From Domibacillus robiginosus (GTDB lineage: Bacteria > Bacillota > Bacilli > Bacillales > Domibacillaceae), in assembly GCF_000966195.1 (NCBI RefSeq), contig NZ_LAHL01000013.1, positions 62,001 through 126,000 of the forward strand: a DNA stretch of 64,000 nt. The letters run 5' to 3'. A program made the position numbers and the translations under genes. This document shows positions 50,556 through 59,496 of the stretch, piece after piece (position 1 is the first letter of the stretch; every line of letters starts with the position of its first letter). The notes beneath the pieces were generated by a model. The model saw nothing but the letters and a program-made list of their open reading frames with translations, did no database searches and had not been told where the DNA came from.

Positions 50556-52733
50556 ATGTTTGCACAAAAAAAGGGCGATATTCCTTATTTACTTGGCCTC
50601 ATTTTTTTCTTTGCTGCCATTATTTATTTTTTTGCCTCCAATTGGCCCGGGCTTGAGCGTCCAGTAAAAATCGGTTTAAGTGTATCCATTCTGCTTCTAT
50701 GTGCGCTGCTGGCTCTTATCTACCGAAAAAGCCGTACTTTTGCTTATCTTAGCAACTGGTGGCTGCTGCTGTCGGTTGTTGCTTTTGGAGTTGCCGTGGC
50801 TCTTATAGGCCAAATGTACAACTCACATGCGGATTCATATATCCTGTTTTTAGTCACGCTTATTCCTGCTGTGCTGCTGGCCGCTTTTACACGATATCGG
50901 CCGCTGTACTGGCTGGTATTTTTATTATTTGAGCTTACCTTCTGGCTGAAGCTGTATCCGACCGGTGTCTTTATTACCTATACGGATGGCGAGCAGTTGC
51001 TTATTTATGTAGGGGCCATTCTTTTGCACGGAGTGATTTACGTTTTCTGGCGCAGACTCCAGGAAGAAAAGCTTTCGTTTATTTCTCTGGCCATCATGCA
51101 GGGGTGTGCTGTTTATTTGCTCGATACGCATATGCTTTATGATGTGCTTGCCGGCAATATGGATTACCGGGCCGTTTTTCTGCTGCTTCATGCTGCATAT
51201 ATTGTATTCATCGTTTTGTTTTGGAGAGCATTTATCGGCTCACAAAAAAGCCATCCATTTGAATTAGGCGCTCATCTTTTGTTTTTCGGGTTGTATGCGG
51301 TTCCAAATGTGTTTTATATGACCTACCAGCTGCTTGGTGAATTTATTTTTTACACAGGTTTTCCGATGCTGCTTTTACTTTTTGCATTTAGCATTATCGG
51401 CCTTCGCAAAATTGCCGCTTCAGGCAGCTCACACGATCAAAAATGGAGACGGTATACCGTTACGTTTTTTACGGGAGCTCTGGCGTTAATCGGTACGCTC
51501 ATTGCCGTTTTTTCTCTTAGCTCTTTCGTCGGTATGATTTTTGGGTTCAGCGGAAATTTCTCACTTAGCTTTATCATGTTAGCCATTGTTTGCACCGCTA
51601 CAGGTTTAGCCATCAAGAAAGAATCATGGCAGGTTGTCCGCCTCACACTGCAAATTACCGGCCTTATTTTCTCATTTTCTTATCTGGCAGTTGAATGGGA
51701 GGTTATCTGGACTGCATTTTTCCTTGCCGTTCCGCTCGTTCTCCTGACTGTTCTGCTGTTTAAACGAAAGGAATCAATCCTCTATTATATAGCGGCCAAT
51801 GCTGCACTTCTATATGGTATTTTGCGCCTGCTTGCTGAAAATGATGTTTCCCTTTCTGTCAGCACATGGGTTTTATTCTCAGCTGCTGTAGGAAATGCAG
51901 TTGTCTTTCTTTCTCTTAAAGAATGGCCTGTCGGCTTAGCTGGTTTTTGGTTGTCACTCGTCTTTATGCTTTATTCACTCACTGAAGAAGGATGGGATTC
52001 TCTTTTTCTTCATGCAGCGTTTCTGTTGTATATTTTCTGGCACCTATTCAAGCCTGCTTTGGAAACAAGACTGTACAACTGGCCAGTGTGGGCAGCGTTC
52101 GTCGGCTTTTTTATATGGAAATACTACGAATACGCCTGGCTGCTCCTGCATAAATCACTATCGTTTTTACTAATAAGCCTGCTTTTCTTCGCTCTCTGGT
52201 TTCTTTGGGGAAGAAATCATACCACCCCTGTTGTTGCAAAAAAATGGAGTACGGGTTTGTTCGCAGTTGTGCTTGTTTTGCAAACTGGCTTTGTGATCAT
52301 AACTGCCTGGCAGAAAGAACAGCTTCTTCAAAACGGAGAAATGGTCGCATTGGAACTTGCACCGGTTGATCCTCGCTCGCTTATTCAAGGAGACTACGTT
52401 CAGCTTGGCTATGCAATAGGAACAGCTTATAACGATCAGTTTTTCAATAGCTCTGCTGCGCCGCCGGAAGGAAGGATTCATGTTTCTCTGGAACCATCAG
52501 CTGACTCTATTTCTTATGATGGAAAACAAATTCCTGTTTTTAAAGCAGGTGAATTTACGCACCAGAAACCAAACGGCCTGTTTATAAAAGGATCGGGCGA
52601 GTATGGAACATTGACGCTCGGCATTGAGCATTTCTTTATCCCTGAAAACACGGGTACGCAGTGGGAACAAAAAACCCATGCTATTGTCCGCGTCGCCAAA
52701 AACGGAGATGCACTTTTAGAGACACTTCGCTAA
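50556..52733 (+). CDS. large polytopic membrane protein, DUF2157-DUF4401-GDYXXLXY
   Basis: A 725-residue protein with about 20 membrane helices. Residues 1-150 match DUF2157 (FFFAAIIYFFASNWPGL, VAFGVAVALIGQMYNSHADS), the middle is DUF4401-like, and the C-terminal soluble part has the GDYXXLXY signature (DPRSLIQGDYVQLGYAI). In many bacteria these three parts are separate neighbouring genes; here they are one polypeptide. Function is unknown, though an envelope role is likely. GAGGGGG precedes the ATG at 50556. The gene ends at the first hairpin beside repeat copy 3. Confidence 0.85.
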   Translation: MFAQKKGDIPYLLGLIFFFAAIIYFFASNWPGLERPVKIGLSVSILLLCALLALIYRKSRTFAYLSNWWLLLSVVAFGVAVALIGQMYNSHADSYILFLVTLIPAVLLAAFTRYRPLYWLVFLLFELTFWLKLYPTGVFITYTDGEQLLIYVGAILLHGVIYVFWRRLQEEKLSFISLAIMQGCAVYLLDTHMLYDVLAGNMDYRAVFLLLHAAYIVFIVLFWRAFIGSQKSHPFELGAHLLFFGLYAVPNVFYMTYQLLGEFIFYTGFPMLLLLFAFSIIGLRKIAASGSSHDQKWRRYTVTFFTGALALIGTLIAVFSLSSFVGMIFGFSGNFSLSFIMLAIVCTATGLAIKKESWQVVRLTLQITGLIFSFSYLAVEWEVIWTAFFLAVPLVLLTVLLFKRKESILYYIAANAALLYGILRLLAENDVSLSVSTWVLFSAAVGNAVVFLSLKEWPVGLAGFWLSLVFMLYSLTEEGWDSLFLHAAFLLYIFWHLFKPALETRLYNWPVWAAFVGFFIWKYYEYAWLLLHKSLSFLLISLLFFALWFLWGRNHTTPVVAKKWSTGLFAVVLVLQTGFVIITAWQKEQLLQNGEMVALELAPVDPRSLIQGDYVQLGYAIGTAYNDQFFNSSAAPPEGRIHVSLEPSADSISYDGKQIPVFKAGEFTHQKPNGLFIKGSGEYGTLTLGIEHFFIPENTGTQWEQKTHAIVRVAKNGDALLETLR

Positions 52734-52734
52734 A

Positions 52735-52763
52735 AACAGCCCAGCAGGCATGCTGGGCTGTTT
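52735..52763 (+). repeat. inner hairpin left of repeat copy 3
   Basis: AACAGCCCAGCA-GGCA-TGCTGGGCTGTT is a 12-bp perfect stem two bases after the DUF2157 stop. It has an A-run on the left but no T-run on the right, so it should not stop the gene's transcript. It matches the hairpin at 53194-53222 in 25 of 29 bases. Confidence 0.75.
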
Positions 52764-53193
52764 AGTGTGTAGACAGAGTCTTTCTCTTTCAAAAAAAGAG
52801 CCGATAAGAGAAGCCTGCCGGACTTCGCATTCCACGGGCAGTGCGGGAGCTTTCTCGGCTTACGCCTGCGGGATCTCCCGACTCACTGTACGTCCCCGTC
52901 CGGCCGGCTTCTCTAAGTGGTGTTGAAGACCCATCAGCCAGTGACTGGATAGATATGTTTCTTTTTTAAAAAAAGAAACAATACGACCTTTTTAGCTCTA
53001 TACACCCTTGGTGCAAGCCACTTGGAGGCGGGAGGGCAGCGCAGACTCCTATGGGACAAGCGCGCAGATGAGACCGGTGGAGCCGTCAGGCGAAATCGGG
53101 CTCAGCGCCTGAACCATGGAAAGCGGAGCTGCCCGGACGCCGCCGATCTATCCCATTCATGTACACGGTTATCAATTATTTGTCTACGGTCTG
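52764..53193 (+). repeat. structured intergenic repeat, copy 3
   Basis: About 430 bp related, in reverse orientation, to 7419-7861 and 25041-25292. It starts with TGTGTAGACA and ends with TTTGTCTACGG (inverted ends). The first domain is closed by AGAGAAGCCTGCCGGAC / GTCCGGCCGGCTTCTCT (52807-52823 with 52898-52914, one mismatch). Next come a perfect TTTCTTTTTT/AAAAAAGAAA palindrome near 52957-52981 and a second GC-rich domain at about 53020-53150, whose outer stem is partly decayed. Open frames here, such as 69 residues at 53022-53231, are not genes. Confidence 0.88.
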
Positions 53194-53225
53194 AACAGCC
53201 CAGCAATTATACTGGGCTGTTTTTG
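53194..53225 (+). terminator. outer terminator hairpin right of repeat copy 3
   Basis: AACAGCCCAG / CTGGGCTGTT stem followed by a T5 tail; the functional terminator for the DUF2157 transcript after it crosses the repeat. Confidence 0.85.
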
Positions 53226-53237
53226 TCATGAGCCAAT

Positions 53238-53857
53238 ATGAAACCAGGCGATAAAAAGATTCAGCAGCTAAGCGAATCTACGGCAAAAATCAATCAAATT
53301 GCCGGAACAATTGCGGGAATTGCTGCTCAAACAAACCTGCTGGCCTTGAATGCTTCGATCGAAGCGGCACGGGCAGGTGAGCATGGAAAAGGATTTGCCG
53401 TTGTCGGCGAGGAAGTCTGCAAGCTGGCCGAACAGTCCAATGAAGAAGTGCTCCAGGTTGAAAAGCTGGTCCAGGATATTATCGGGCATACGGATCATGT
53501 AGTAAACGCGATGAGTGAAAATACAGGTTTTGTTGAAGCCGGAAACCAGATGGTCCATTTTACTGCCCGGGCGCTGACAGACTCGCAGCCGTTCCCCAAG
53601 CGATGGCTGAAATCGGCGAGGTATCCCGCTTGACCAATGAAGAAGCGGTTCATTCCGCGGGCGTGGTTCAGTTGATCAGCCGGCTGGCTGCTTCTGTACG
53701 GGATATTGAAGACCGAACGGCAGACATATCAGCAGCCGCCCAGCAAACCTTTTCCGCCATTGAATCGGTAGCCGATCGCTCTGTTCAAACAAGCTTGATG
53801 GCCAGTAAACTCAATAGCATTGTTGCCCAGTTTCGCCTTTTAAAAAAAGAGTCTGCG
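53238..53857 (+). pseudogene. truncated, frameshifted methyl-accepting chemotaxis protein
   Basis: Only the cytoplasmic signalling part remains. In one frame residues run [40 protein letters not shown] and [20 protein letters not shown], the receptor hairpin tip. In the receptor consensus the tip reads EEVRKLAEQS; here the Arg is Cys. At about 53580-53600 the homology moves to another frame ([18 protein letters not shown] ... IESVADRSVQTSLMASKLN). There is no membrane segment, sensor or HAMP domain, and the 5' end stops right beside the terminator flanking repeat copy 3. It is a dead gene fragment; translation of the second frame runs on into the next terminator. Confidence 0.88.
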
Positions 53858-53878
53858 AAAAATCGCAGACTCTTTTTT
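53843..53878. terminator. bidirectional terminator after the receptor remnant and the CorC/HlyC gene
   Basis: A perfect 16-bp stem AAAAAAGAGTCTGCGA / TCGCAGACTCTTTTTT with a 4-base loop between converging units. Confidence 0.92.
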
Positions 53879-55215
53879 TATTCAGCCGATGCAGCTTCAG
53901 TTTCCATTGGCTTGGCTCTTTTTACTTCGATTGCATGAATATGATGACCGTCCGCATCGCGGATAATGAATTCGTAGCCATCCTGCTTAATGGAATCGCC
54001 AAGCTTTACGTCAATATTTTCTGTTAGTGCCCAGCCGCCCAGCGTATCCACTTCTTCATCTGAAAGATCGGTGCCTAACAGGTCATTTACTTCCGAAATA
54101 AGCAGACGGGCATTTAATAAATAATGCTTTTCTCCAAGCTTTTGAACGTCTGGTTTTTCATCGGTATCAAACTCATCCCGGATTTCCCCGACAATTTCTT
54201 CTAAAATATCTTCAACCGTAACCAGTCCTGACGTGCCGCCGTACTCATCCATCAGCACAGCCATGTGGATACGCTCTTTTTGCATTTTCAACAGCAAGTC
54301 ATGAATGGGAATGGTCTCAATAACACGAATCACTGGCTTGACAAATTCTTCAAGCGGCCGGCTCCGATCACTGTTGCGGTTCAAATAATAAGAAAGCAGT
54401 TCCTTCATATTAACCATGCCGAGAATATTGTCTTTATCCCCATCATCCACCGGATAGCGTGTATACTTTTCCAGTTCAATAATGGATGTGATTTCATTCC
54501 ACGTTAAATCCTTCGAAAGGGTAACCATATCGGTGCGCGGAACCATAATTTCTTTTGCAACGCGCTCATCAAATTCAAAAATACGGTCCACATATTTGTA
54601 CTCCGACTGGTTAATTTCTCCACTTTTAAAGCTTTCCGATAAAATAATTCGCAGCTCTTCCTCTGAATGTGCCATTTCATGCTCGGATGCCGGCTTTAGT
54701 CCGAAAATACCGACAAGTCCGCGCGCAGAACCATTTAGCGCTTTAATAAACGGATACATCAATTTATCAAAAATAATAATAAGCGGCGAAAATGTTAATG
54801 TTACCAGTTCTGCTTTTTGAATCGCAACCGTTTTTGGCGCAAGCTCCCCTACTACTACGTGCAAAAATGTGACCACTGAAAACGCAATAATAAACGATAA
54901 GACACTTGCCGCCGATGCACCGACTTCAAAGTGTTCGAATAGCGGATGCAAGATGGCTTCTACTGTTGGTTCACCGAGCCATCCAAGCCCCAGCGCCGTA
55001 ATAGTAATGCCGAGCTGGCAGGCAGATAAATATTCATCCAGGTTCCCCGTGACCTTTTGTGCAGCAATGGCCCGTTTGTTTCCTTCTTCGACGAGCTGAT
55101 TGATGCGTGACTGGCGCACACGAATAATGGCAAATTCAGTTGCTACAAAAAAGCCAGTTAACACAATGAGCAGCGCGAACGCTAATAATTTAATCGCAAT
55201 TTCTCCGTCTATCAA
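53878..55215 (-). CDS. CorC/HlyC-family membrane protein (DUF21-CBS-CorC)
   Basis: Membrane protein of 445 residues. A DUF21 domain with three or four helices (about 5-200; [39 protein letters not shown]) is followed by two CBS motifs (about 215-340; [52 protein letters not shown]) and a CorC_HlyC domain. Relatives such as YhdP/YugS act in magnesium export or resistance. The only start that gives the usual N-terminus is a TTG at 55215, and I see no good ribosome site close to it, so the start is uncertain. Confidence 0.88.
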   Translation of the reverse strand: MIDGEIAIKLLAFALLIVLTGFFVATEFAIIRVRQSRINQLVEEGNKRAIAAQKVTGNLDEYLSACQLGITITALGLGWLGEPTVEAILHPLFEHFEVGASAASVLSFIIAFSVVTFLHVVVGELAPKTVAIQKAELVTLTFSPLIIIFDKLMYPFIKALNGSARGLVGIFGLKPASEHEMAHSEEELRIILSESFKSGEINQSEYKYVDRIFEFDERVAKEIMVPRTDMVTLSKDLTWNEITSIIELEKYTRYPVDDGDKDNILGMVNMKELLSYYLNRNSDRSRPLEEFVKPVIRVIETIPIHDLLLKMQKERIHMAVLMDEYGGTSGLVTVEDILEEIVGEIRDEFDTDEKPDVQKLGEKHYLLNARLLISEVNDLLGTDLSDEEVDTLGGWALTENIDVKLGDSIKQDGYEFIIRDADGHHIHAIEVKRAKPMETEAASAE

Positions 55216-55323
55216 AATGCGGGAAGAGCAGTCCTGCCACCCTTCCCTCTCACCTCCCGAGGCAAAAAATAATTTTTTCTATCACCGTATTTTCTTTCAT
55301 CATACCAAATAGCAAAGGGTTTC

Positions 55324-56358
55324 TTATAATAATTCGTCTTCCTTTTTCACAATTTGCATACCTTCAAGCGCAATCGCATAATGAATCGCATGCTTTAAGG
55401 TCGCAAAGCACTTTAAATCGTTTAAATAAATACCTTTCGATGCCATTTCCATCCCCAGCTCCGGTGAAATACCGGCCACAATCGGCACCGCGCCAATCAG
55501 CTGAACGGATTGCGTAACTTTTTCGAGCGTGCTTAAAATTAAATTATCCATCGCTCTAATACCCGTTACGTCTAAAATCAACATGCCTGCTTTGTGTTCA
55601 ACGATAGCCTGAAGCGCTTTTTCGGTAAAATCATCAGACCGCTCCTGGTCAAAGCGGCCCATAACTGGTGTGACTAAAATACCATCAAGAACCGGAATGA
55701 CCGGTGATGAAAGCTCACGGATCAGCTTGCGCAGCTCAATCGTCCGGTTTTCCACCATCGCTTCAAGCTGAGTGATCACCTGCTGCTCCTGCGTTTGAAT
55801 ATGTTCGCGAACATTTTCAGATGGTGTTTTTGGAGACGGAAACAATTCAATTTCCTTATATGAACTTTCATCTATTGATGTATACTCGTTTATTTTATAC
55901 CAAACGGTTTCACCTAGCAGTCCGCTGAACACACCGGCCCAATGGCCTCCCAGGAATGTGCCCGGACTTTCTTTCCCCTGTGCCTGCACAACTTTGCTTT
56001 CCCAATCATTGCGAATCGACAAAACAGCACGGCGTTCTGTTAAGCAGAGCCGCTTGAATGCTGTCGCTCCCCAGCCGGCTGCTGCATAAAGATTCGGCAG
56101 CAGCTCCAGTGCTTCTTCCACACTCCAATTTTCTTTATAAAAATTGCTGACAATTTTTCCTGTCCGGTATCCTGCGGTTTCCATGACAACCCGGGCGGAT
56201 TCTGCACCTGTTACTTCCTCAATCGTATCAATGAACGTTTTGAGCGCTGTTTTTGTCCAAAAAAGGACTACATCTGCTCCCTCAAACTGGAATAACCCCT
56301 CTGCCCGGTCCCAGCGAAGGCTCGTTCCGTTGATGTCGATTTGCTGTTTTTCCTGCAT
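55324..56358 (-). CDS. V4R-STAS protein (RsbR-like)
   Basis: Cytosolic protein of 344 residues. Residues about 50-170 fit a V4R-like ligand-binding domain (MQETAGYRTGKIVS-type, GGHWAGVFSGLLGETVWYKI), and residues about 205-330 are a STAS domain (SSPVIPVLDGILVTPVMGR, GMLILDVTGIRAMDN, GAVPIVAGISPEL) like that of RsbR co-antagonists. RsbR paralogues sit in the stressosome and sense signals upstream of sigma-B. The Thr in LDVTG corresponds to a phosphorylation site of RsbR. No rsbS or rsbT is adjacent. Its neighbours diverge from it. I infer a sensor of a small hydrophobic molecule. Confidence 0.8.
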   Translation of the reverse strand: MQEKQQIDINGTSLRWDRAEGLFQFEGADVVLFWTKTALKTFIDTIEEVTGAESARVVMETAGYRTGKIVSNFYKENWSVEEALELLPNLYAAAGWGATAFKRLCLTERRAVLSIRNDWESKVVQAQGKESPGTFLGGHWAGVFSGLLGETVWYKINEYTSIDESSYKEIELFPSPKTPSENVREHIQTQEQQVITQLEAMVENRTIELRKLIRELSSPVIPVLDGILVTPVMGRFDQERSDDFTEKALQAIVEHKAGMLILDVTGIRAMDNLILSTLEKVTQSVQLIGAVPIVAGISPELGMEMASKGIYLNDLKCFATLKHAIHYAIALEGMQIVKKEDELL

Positions 56359-56482
56359 CCGTCATCCCTCCCGCATTTTCTCATACAGTCATTTTACAAT
56401 GAGTATCCGCTGTTTAACAGTTTTCTCCCGATTTTTTCGGAAAATGATATAATGATCAAAAAAGAACAAGGAGTTTATATAG

Positions 56483-58039
56483 ATGAGTATTTTATCAGTA
56501 AGCCGCCTGAGCCATGGCTTTGGCGACCGTGCTATTTTCAATGATGTGTCATTCCGCCTGCTTAAAGGAGAACATATTGGCCTGATCGGAGCAAACGGCG
56601 AAGGAAAATCGACCTTTATGAATATTATTACCGGACAATTGCAGCCGGATGAGGGAAAAGTAGAATGGGCTAAAAATGTCCGTGTCGGCTATCTTGACCA
56701 GCATGCTGTGCTCAAACAGGGCATGACGATTCGCGATGTACTTCGCACGGCATTTCAATATTTATTTGATATCGAAACAAAAATGAATGAGCTGTTTGGC
56801 CAAATGGCCGATGTTACACCGGAAGAGCTTGAGAAGCTGCTTGAAGAAACCGGAACGATGCAGGATTTGCTGACGAACAATGACTTTTATGTGATTGATG
56901 CAAAAATTGAAGAAACGGCGCGCGGCCTTGGTTTAGACGACATCGGCCTTGAGCGTGATGTACATGATTTGAGCGGCGGACAGCGGACAAAAGTTCTTCT
57001 GGCTAAATTACTGCTCGAAAAGCCGGAAATTCTACTGCTGGATGAGCCGACCAACTACCTTGATGAACAGCATATCGAATGGCTGAAGCGCTACCTTCAG
57101 GAATATGAAAATGCATTTGTACTTATTTCGCATGATATTCCATTTTTAAACAGCGTCGTCAACTTGATTTACCATATGGAAAATCAAGAGTTGAACCGCT
57201 ATGCCGGCACGTACGATGAATTTATGAAAGTATATGAAATGAAAAAACAGCAGCTTGAAGCGGCTTACAAAAAACAGCAGCAGGAAATCGCTGGTTTGAA
57301 GGATTTCGTAGCTCGCAATAAAGCGCGTGTATCCACACGAAATATGGCGATGTCACGCCAGAAAAAGCTCGATAAAATGGATGTGATCGAGCTTGCGGCA
57401 GAACGTCCAAAACCGGAATTCCGCTTTAAAGAAGGCCGGACACCAAGCAAGCTGATTTTTGAAGCACGCGATCTTGTCATTGGATACGATGAGCCGTTGT
57501 CACGCCCTTTAAACTTACGCATGGAGCGCGGGCAGAAAATAGCATTAACCGGTGCAAACGGAATTGGAAAAACGACACTGCTAAAAAGTCTGCTTGGCGA
57601 AATCAAGCCGGTTTCCGGTACAGTTGAGCGCGGCGAAAACTTGCTGATCGGCTACTTCCAGCAGGAAATAAAAACAGATACCGGCAATACGTGCATCGAA
57701 GAGCTTTGGACAGAATTCCCGTCGTTCACCCAATACGAAATTCGGGCAGCTCTGGCGAAATGCGGCCTGACAACCAAACATATCGAAAGCAAAGTTTCGG
57801 TACTGAGCGGCGGTGAAAAAGCGAAAGTTCGCTTATGTAAACTGATTAATCAGGAATCCAATATTCTTGTACTCGATGAGCCAACCAACCACCTGGACGT
57901 GGATGCAAAAGATGAATTAAAACGGGCATTAAAAGATTACAAAGGAAGCGTTCTGCTGATTTCTCACGAGCCTGAATTTTACCGTGATGTAGTTACAGAC
58001 ATTTGGAACGGTGAATCGTGGACGACTAAAGTCTTTTAA
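56483..58039 (+). CDS. yfmM: ABC-F ATPase (YfmM-like)
   Basis: Soluble ribosome-acting ABC-F protein of 518 residues, the same length as B. subtilis YfmM. Two ABC domains: the first with GLIGANGEGKS, LSGGQRTKVLLA and LLLDEPTNYLD, and the second with ALTGANGIGKT, LSGGEKAKVRLC and LVLDEPTNHLD. They are joined by a charged interdomain linker (about 245-300; KKQQLEAAYKKQQQEIAGL). No membrane part exists. AAGGAG precedes the ATG. A YfmL-type helicase lies 2 kb downstream; in B. subtilis yfmL and yfmM are neighbours. Confidence 0.92.
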   Translation: MSILSVSRLSHGFGDRAIFNDVSFRLLKGEHIGLIGANGEGKSTFMNIITGQLQPDEGKVEWAKNVRVGYLDQHAVLKQGMTIRDVLRTAFQYLFDIETKMNELFGQMADVTPEELEKLLEETGTMQDLLTNNDFYVIDAKIEETARGLGLDDIGLERDVHDLSGGQRTKVLLAKLLLEKPEILLLDEPTNYLDEQHIEWLKRYLQEYENAFVLISHDIPFLNSVVNLIYHMENQELNRYAGTYDEFMKVYEMKKQQLEAAYKKQQQEIAGLKDFVARNKARVSTRNMAMSRQKKLDKMDVIELAAERPKPEFRFKEGRTPSKLIFEARDLVIGYDEPLSRPLNLRMERGQKIALTGANGIGKTTLLKSLLGEIKPVSGTVERGENLLIGYFQQEIKTDTGNTCIEELWTEFPSFTQYEIRAALAKCGLTTKHIESKVSVLSGGEKAKVRLCKLINQESNILVLDEPTNHLDVDAKDELKRALKDYKGSVLLISHEPEFYRDVVTDIWNGESWTTKVF

Positions 58040-58143
58040 CAAACAGGTCTTTTCTATCATTTTCCATTCTCCTGACAATATTCGACACATTTCGATTTTT
58101 CTTTTCGCTACACTAAAGGAAAATGTGATAAGGAGGATAACTT

Positions 58144-59496
58144 GTGAAGAGGACTGGATTACTCCCTTTTGTTTTTGCTGCTTTTTTGGCCGGCTGCGGC
58201 TCACAGGAGACGGAAACAAAAGAAGCCGCAGAGTCAGCGGCAGAACAAGCTGCAGTAACAGAAGAAACAACTTTTTCTTATCCGGATACACTTGAAAAAG
58301 CAGTAGCCAAGCAAGGAAAATGGTGGGAAAAAATTGAAGATGATGAACTGACAGAGCAAGATAAACAAGATATCGTACAGCAAATCGGAGAAATTGATAA
58401 AGCGGAAACGAGTGAAGAATCCCGGCAGGCGGCGGTGAGCAAGCTGCTCTTTGATACCTTTCACCCTGAACTTCCAGCGATCAATGAATTTACTCCGCAG
58501 GAAAAAATCTCTTTGGAGGAGCTGGATACCGGTTCTAACATCAAGTTAAACGGCCGTGAAGTAAAAGAACATGTAAATGTCGCTTTGATCCTTGACGCCT
58601 CCGGTTCTATGAAAGCAGAAATCGACGGAAAAAGCCGAATGGACATTGCGAAGGAAGCGATTTCTGAATTTGCAGCTAACCTGCCGGAGAGCACAAGCGT
58701 ATCTCTTTCTATTTACGGACATAAGGGAACAAGTGCCGATTCCGATAAAGGTCTTTCGTGCAGTGCTATTGAGGAAGTATATCCGCTCGGCACTTACAAC
58801 CAAAGCTCATTTACCCAGGCGGTAGAATCTGTGCAGGCAAGCGGCTGGACTCCTATCTCAGCGGCTCTTGCCAAGGCAGGTGATTCCTTAAAGGCGGCAT
58901 CAGCCGGTCAAGAGGCGACAAATGTTATTTATATTGTCTCAGACGGTAAAGAAACCTGTGACGGCAACCCGGCGGAAACGGCAAAAGGGCTGGCTGCCTC
59001 TGATATTGAACCCATTATTAACGTTATTGGCTTCTCAATTGAAGACGCCGATCAGGCCGCTTTAAAAGCCATTGCAGACGCGGCAGATGGAGAATTTATT
59101 GAAGCGGATGACGAGCAGGAACTCAAAGCAGAGTTTCAAAAATCAAATGATGCGATGGTGGAATGGATCTACTGGCGCAATTCCCATACGGTAGACGCGA
59201 TCTACCAGAAAAACAATGATACCACTGATTTAATTAACCTGAAAAATAAATTTACCAACCGGATGATTAGTTTTAAAAACACATCTGTGAACACACTTAT
59301 CGAAGCAAATAATGAGTACAGCCTGGACCCTGACGTATATGATGGAGTCCGTAAAGACCTGGAAGACTATTACGAATTAGTAAGAAGCATGGCTGAAGAA
59401 GATTATGAGAAAAAACGCGAGCAGATAGAAAATGATTACGAATCGGTTCGCAAAGAAATCGACACACAATATGAAGAAAACACGGGAGAAAAATAA
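58144..59496 (+). CDS. VWA-domain lipoprotein
   Basis: Extracellular lipoprotein of 450 residues. Lipobox AFLAGC gives Cys18. An acidic linker is followed by a von Willebrand factor A domain (about 143-330) with a complete MIDAS start DASGS (151-155) and VSDGKETCDG further on. The C-terminal 100 residues are a charged coiled coil (YEKKREQIENDYESVRKEID). It resembles YwmC/YwmD-type Bacillus proteins, whose ligand is unknown. The start is GTG with AAGGAGG upstream. The next gene begins at the base after its stop codon, so they form one transcript. Confidence 0.85.
   Translation: MKRTGLLPFVFAAFLAGCGSQETETKEAAESAAEQAAVTEETTFSYPDTLEKAVAKQGKWWEKIEDDELTEQDKQDIVQQIGEIDKAETSEESRQAAVSKLLFDTFHPELPAINEFTPQEKISLEELDTGSNIKLNGREVKEHVNVALILDASGSMKAEIDGKSRMDIAKEAISEFAANLPESTSVSLSIYGHKGTSADSDKGLSCSAIEEVYPLGTYNQSSFTQAVESVQASGWTPISAALAKAGDSLKAASAGQEATNVIYIVSDGKETCDGNPAETAKGLAASDIEPIINVIGFSIEDADQAALKAIADAADGEFIEADDEQELKAEFQKSNDAMVEWIYWRNSHTVDAIYQKNNDTTDLINLKNKFTNRMISFKNTSVNTLIEANNEYSLDPDVYDGVRKDLEDYYELVRSMAEEDYEKKREQIENDYESVRKEIDTQYEENTGEK

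Noticed and set aside
7392-53225. Reading the repeats as insertion sequences
   Set aside because: No transposase or fragment of one is found in any copy; the elements are too short and GC-structured. They may still be non-autonomous elements.
53022-53231. Open frame of 69 residues across repeat copy 3
   Set aside because: Same reason: it covers a folded non-coding domain and ends in the terminator.
53238-53633. A short intact chemotaxis receptor gene
   Set aside because: Homology continues in another frame after about 53590 and the sensor, membrane and HAMP parts are missing.
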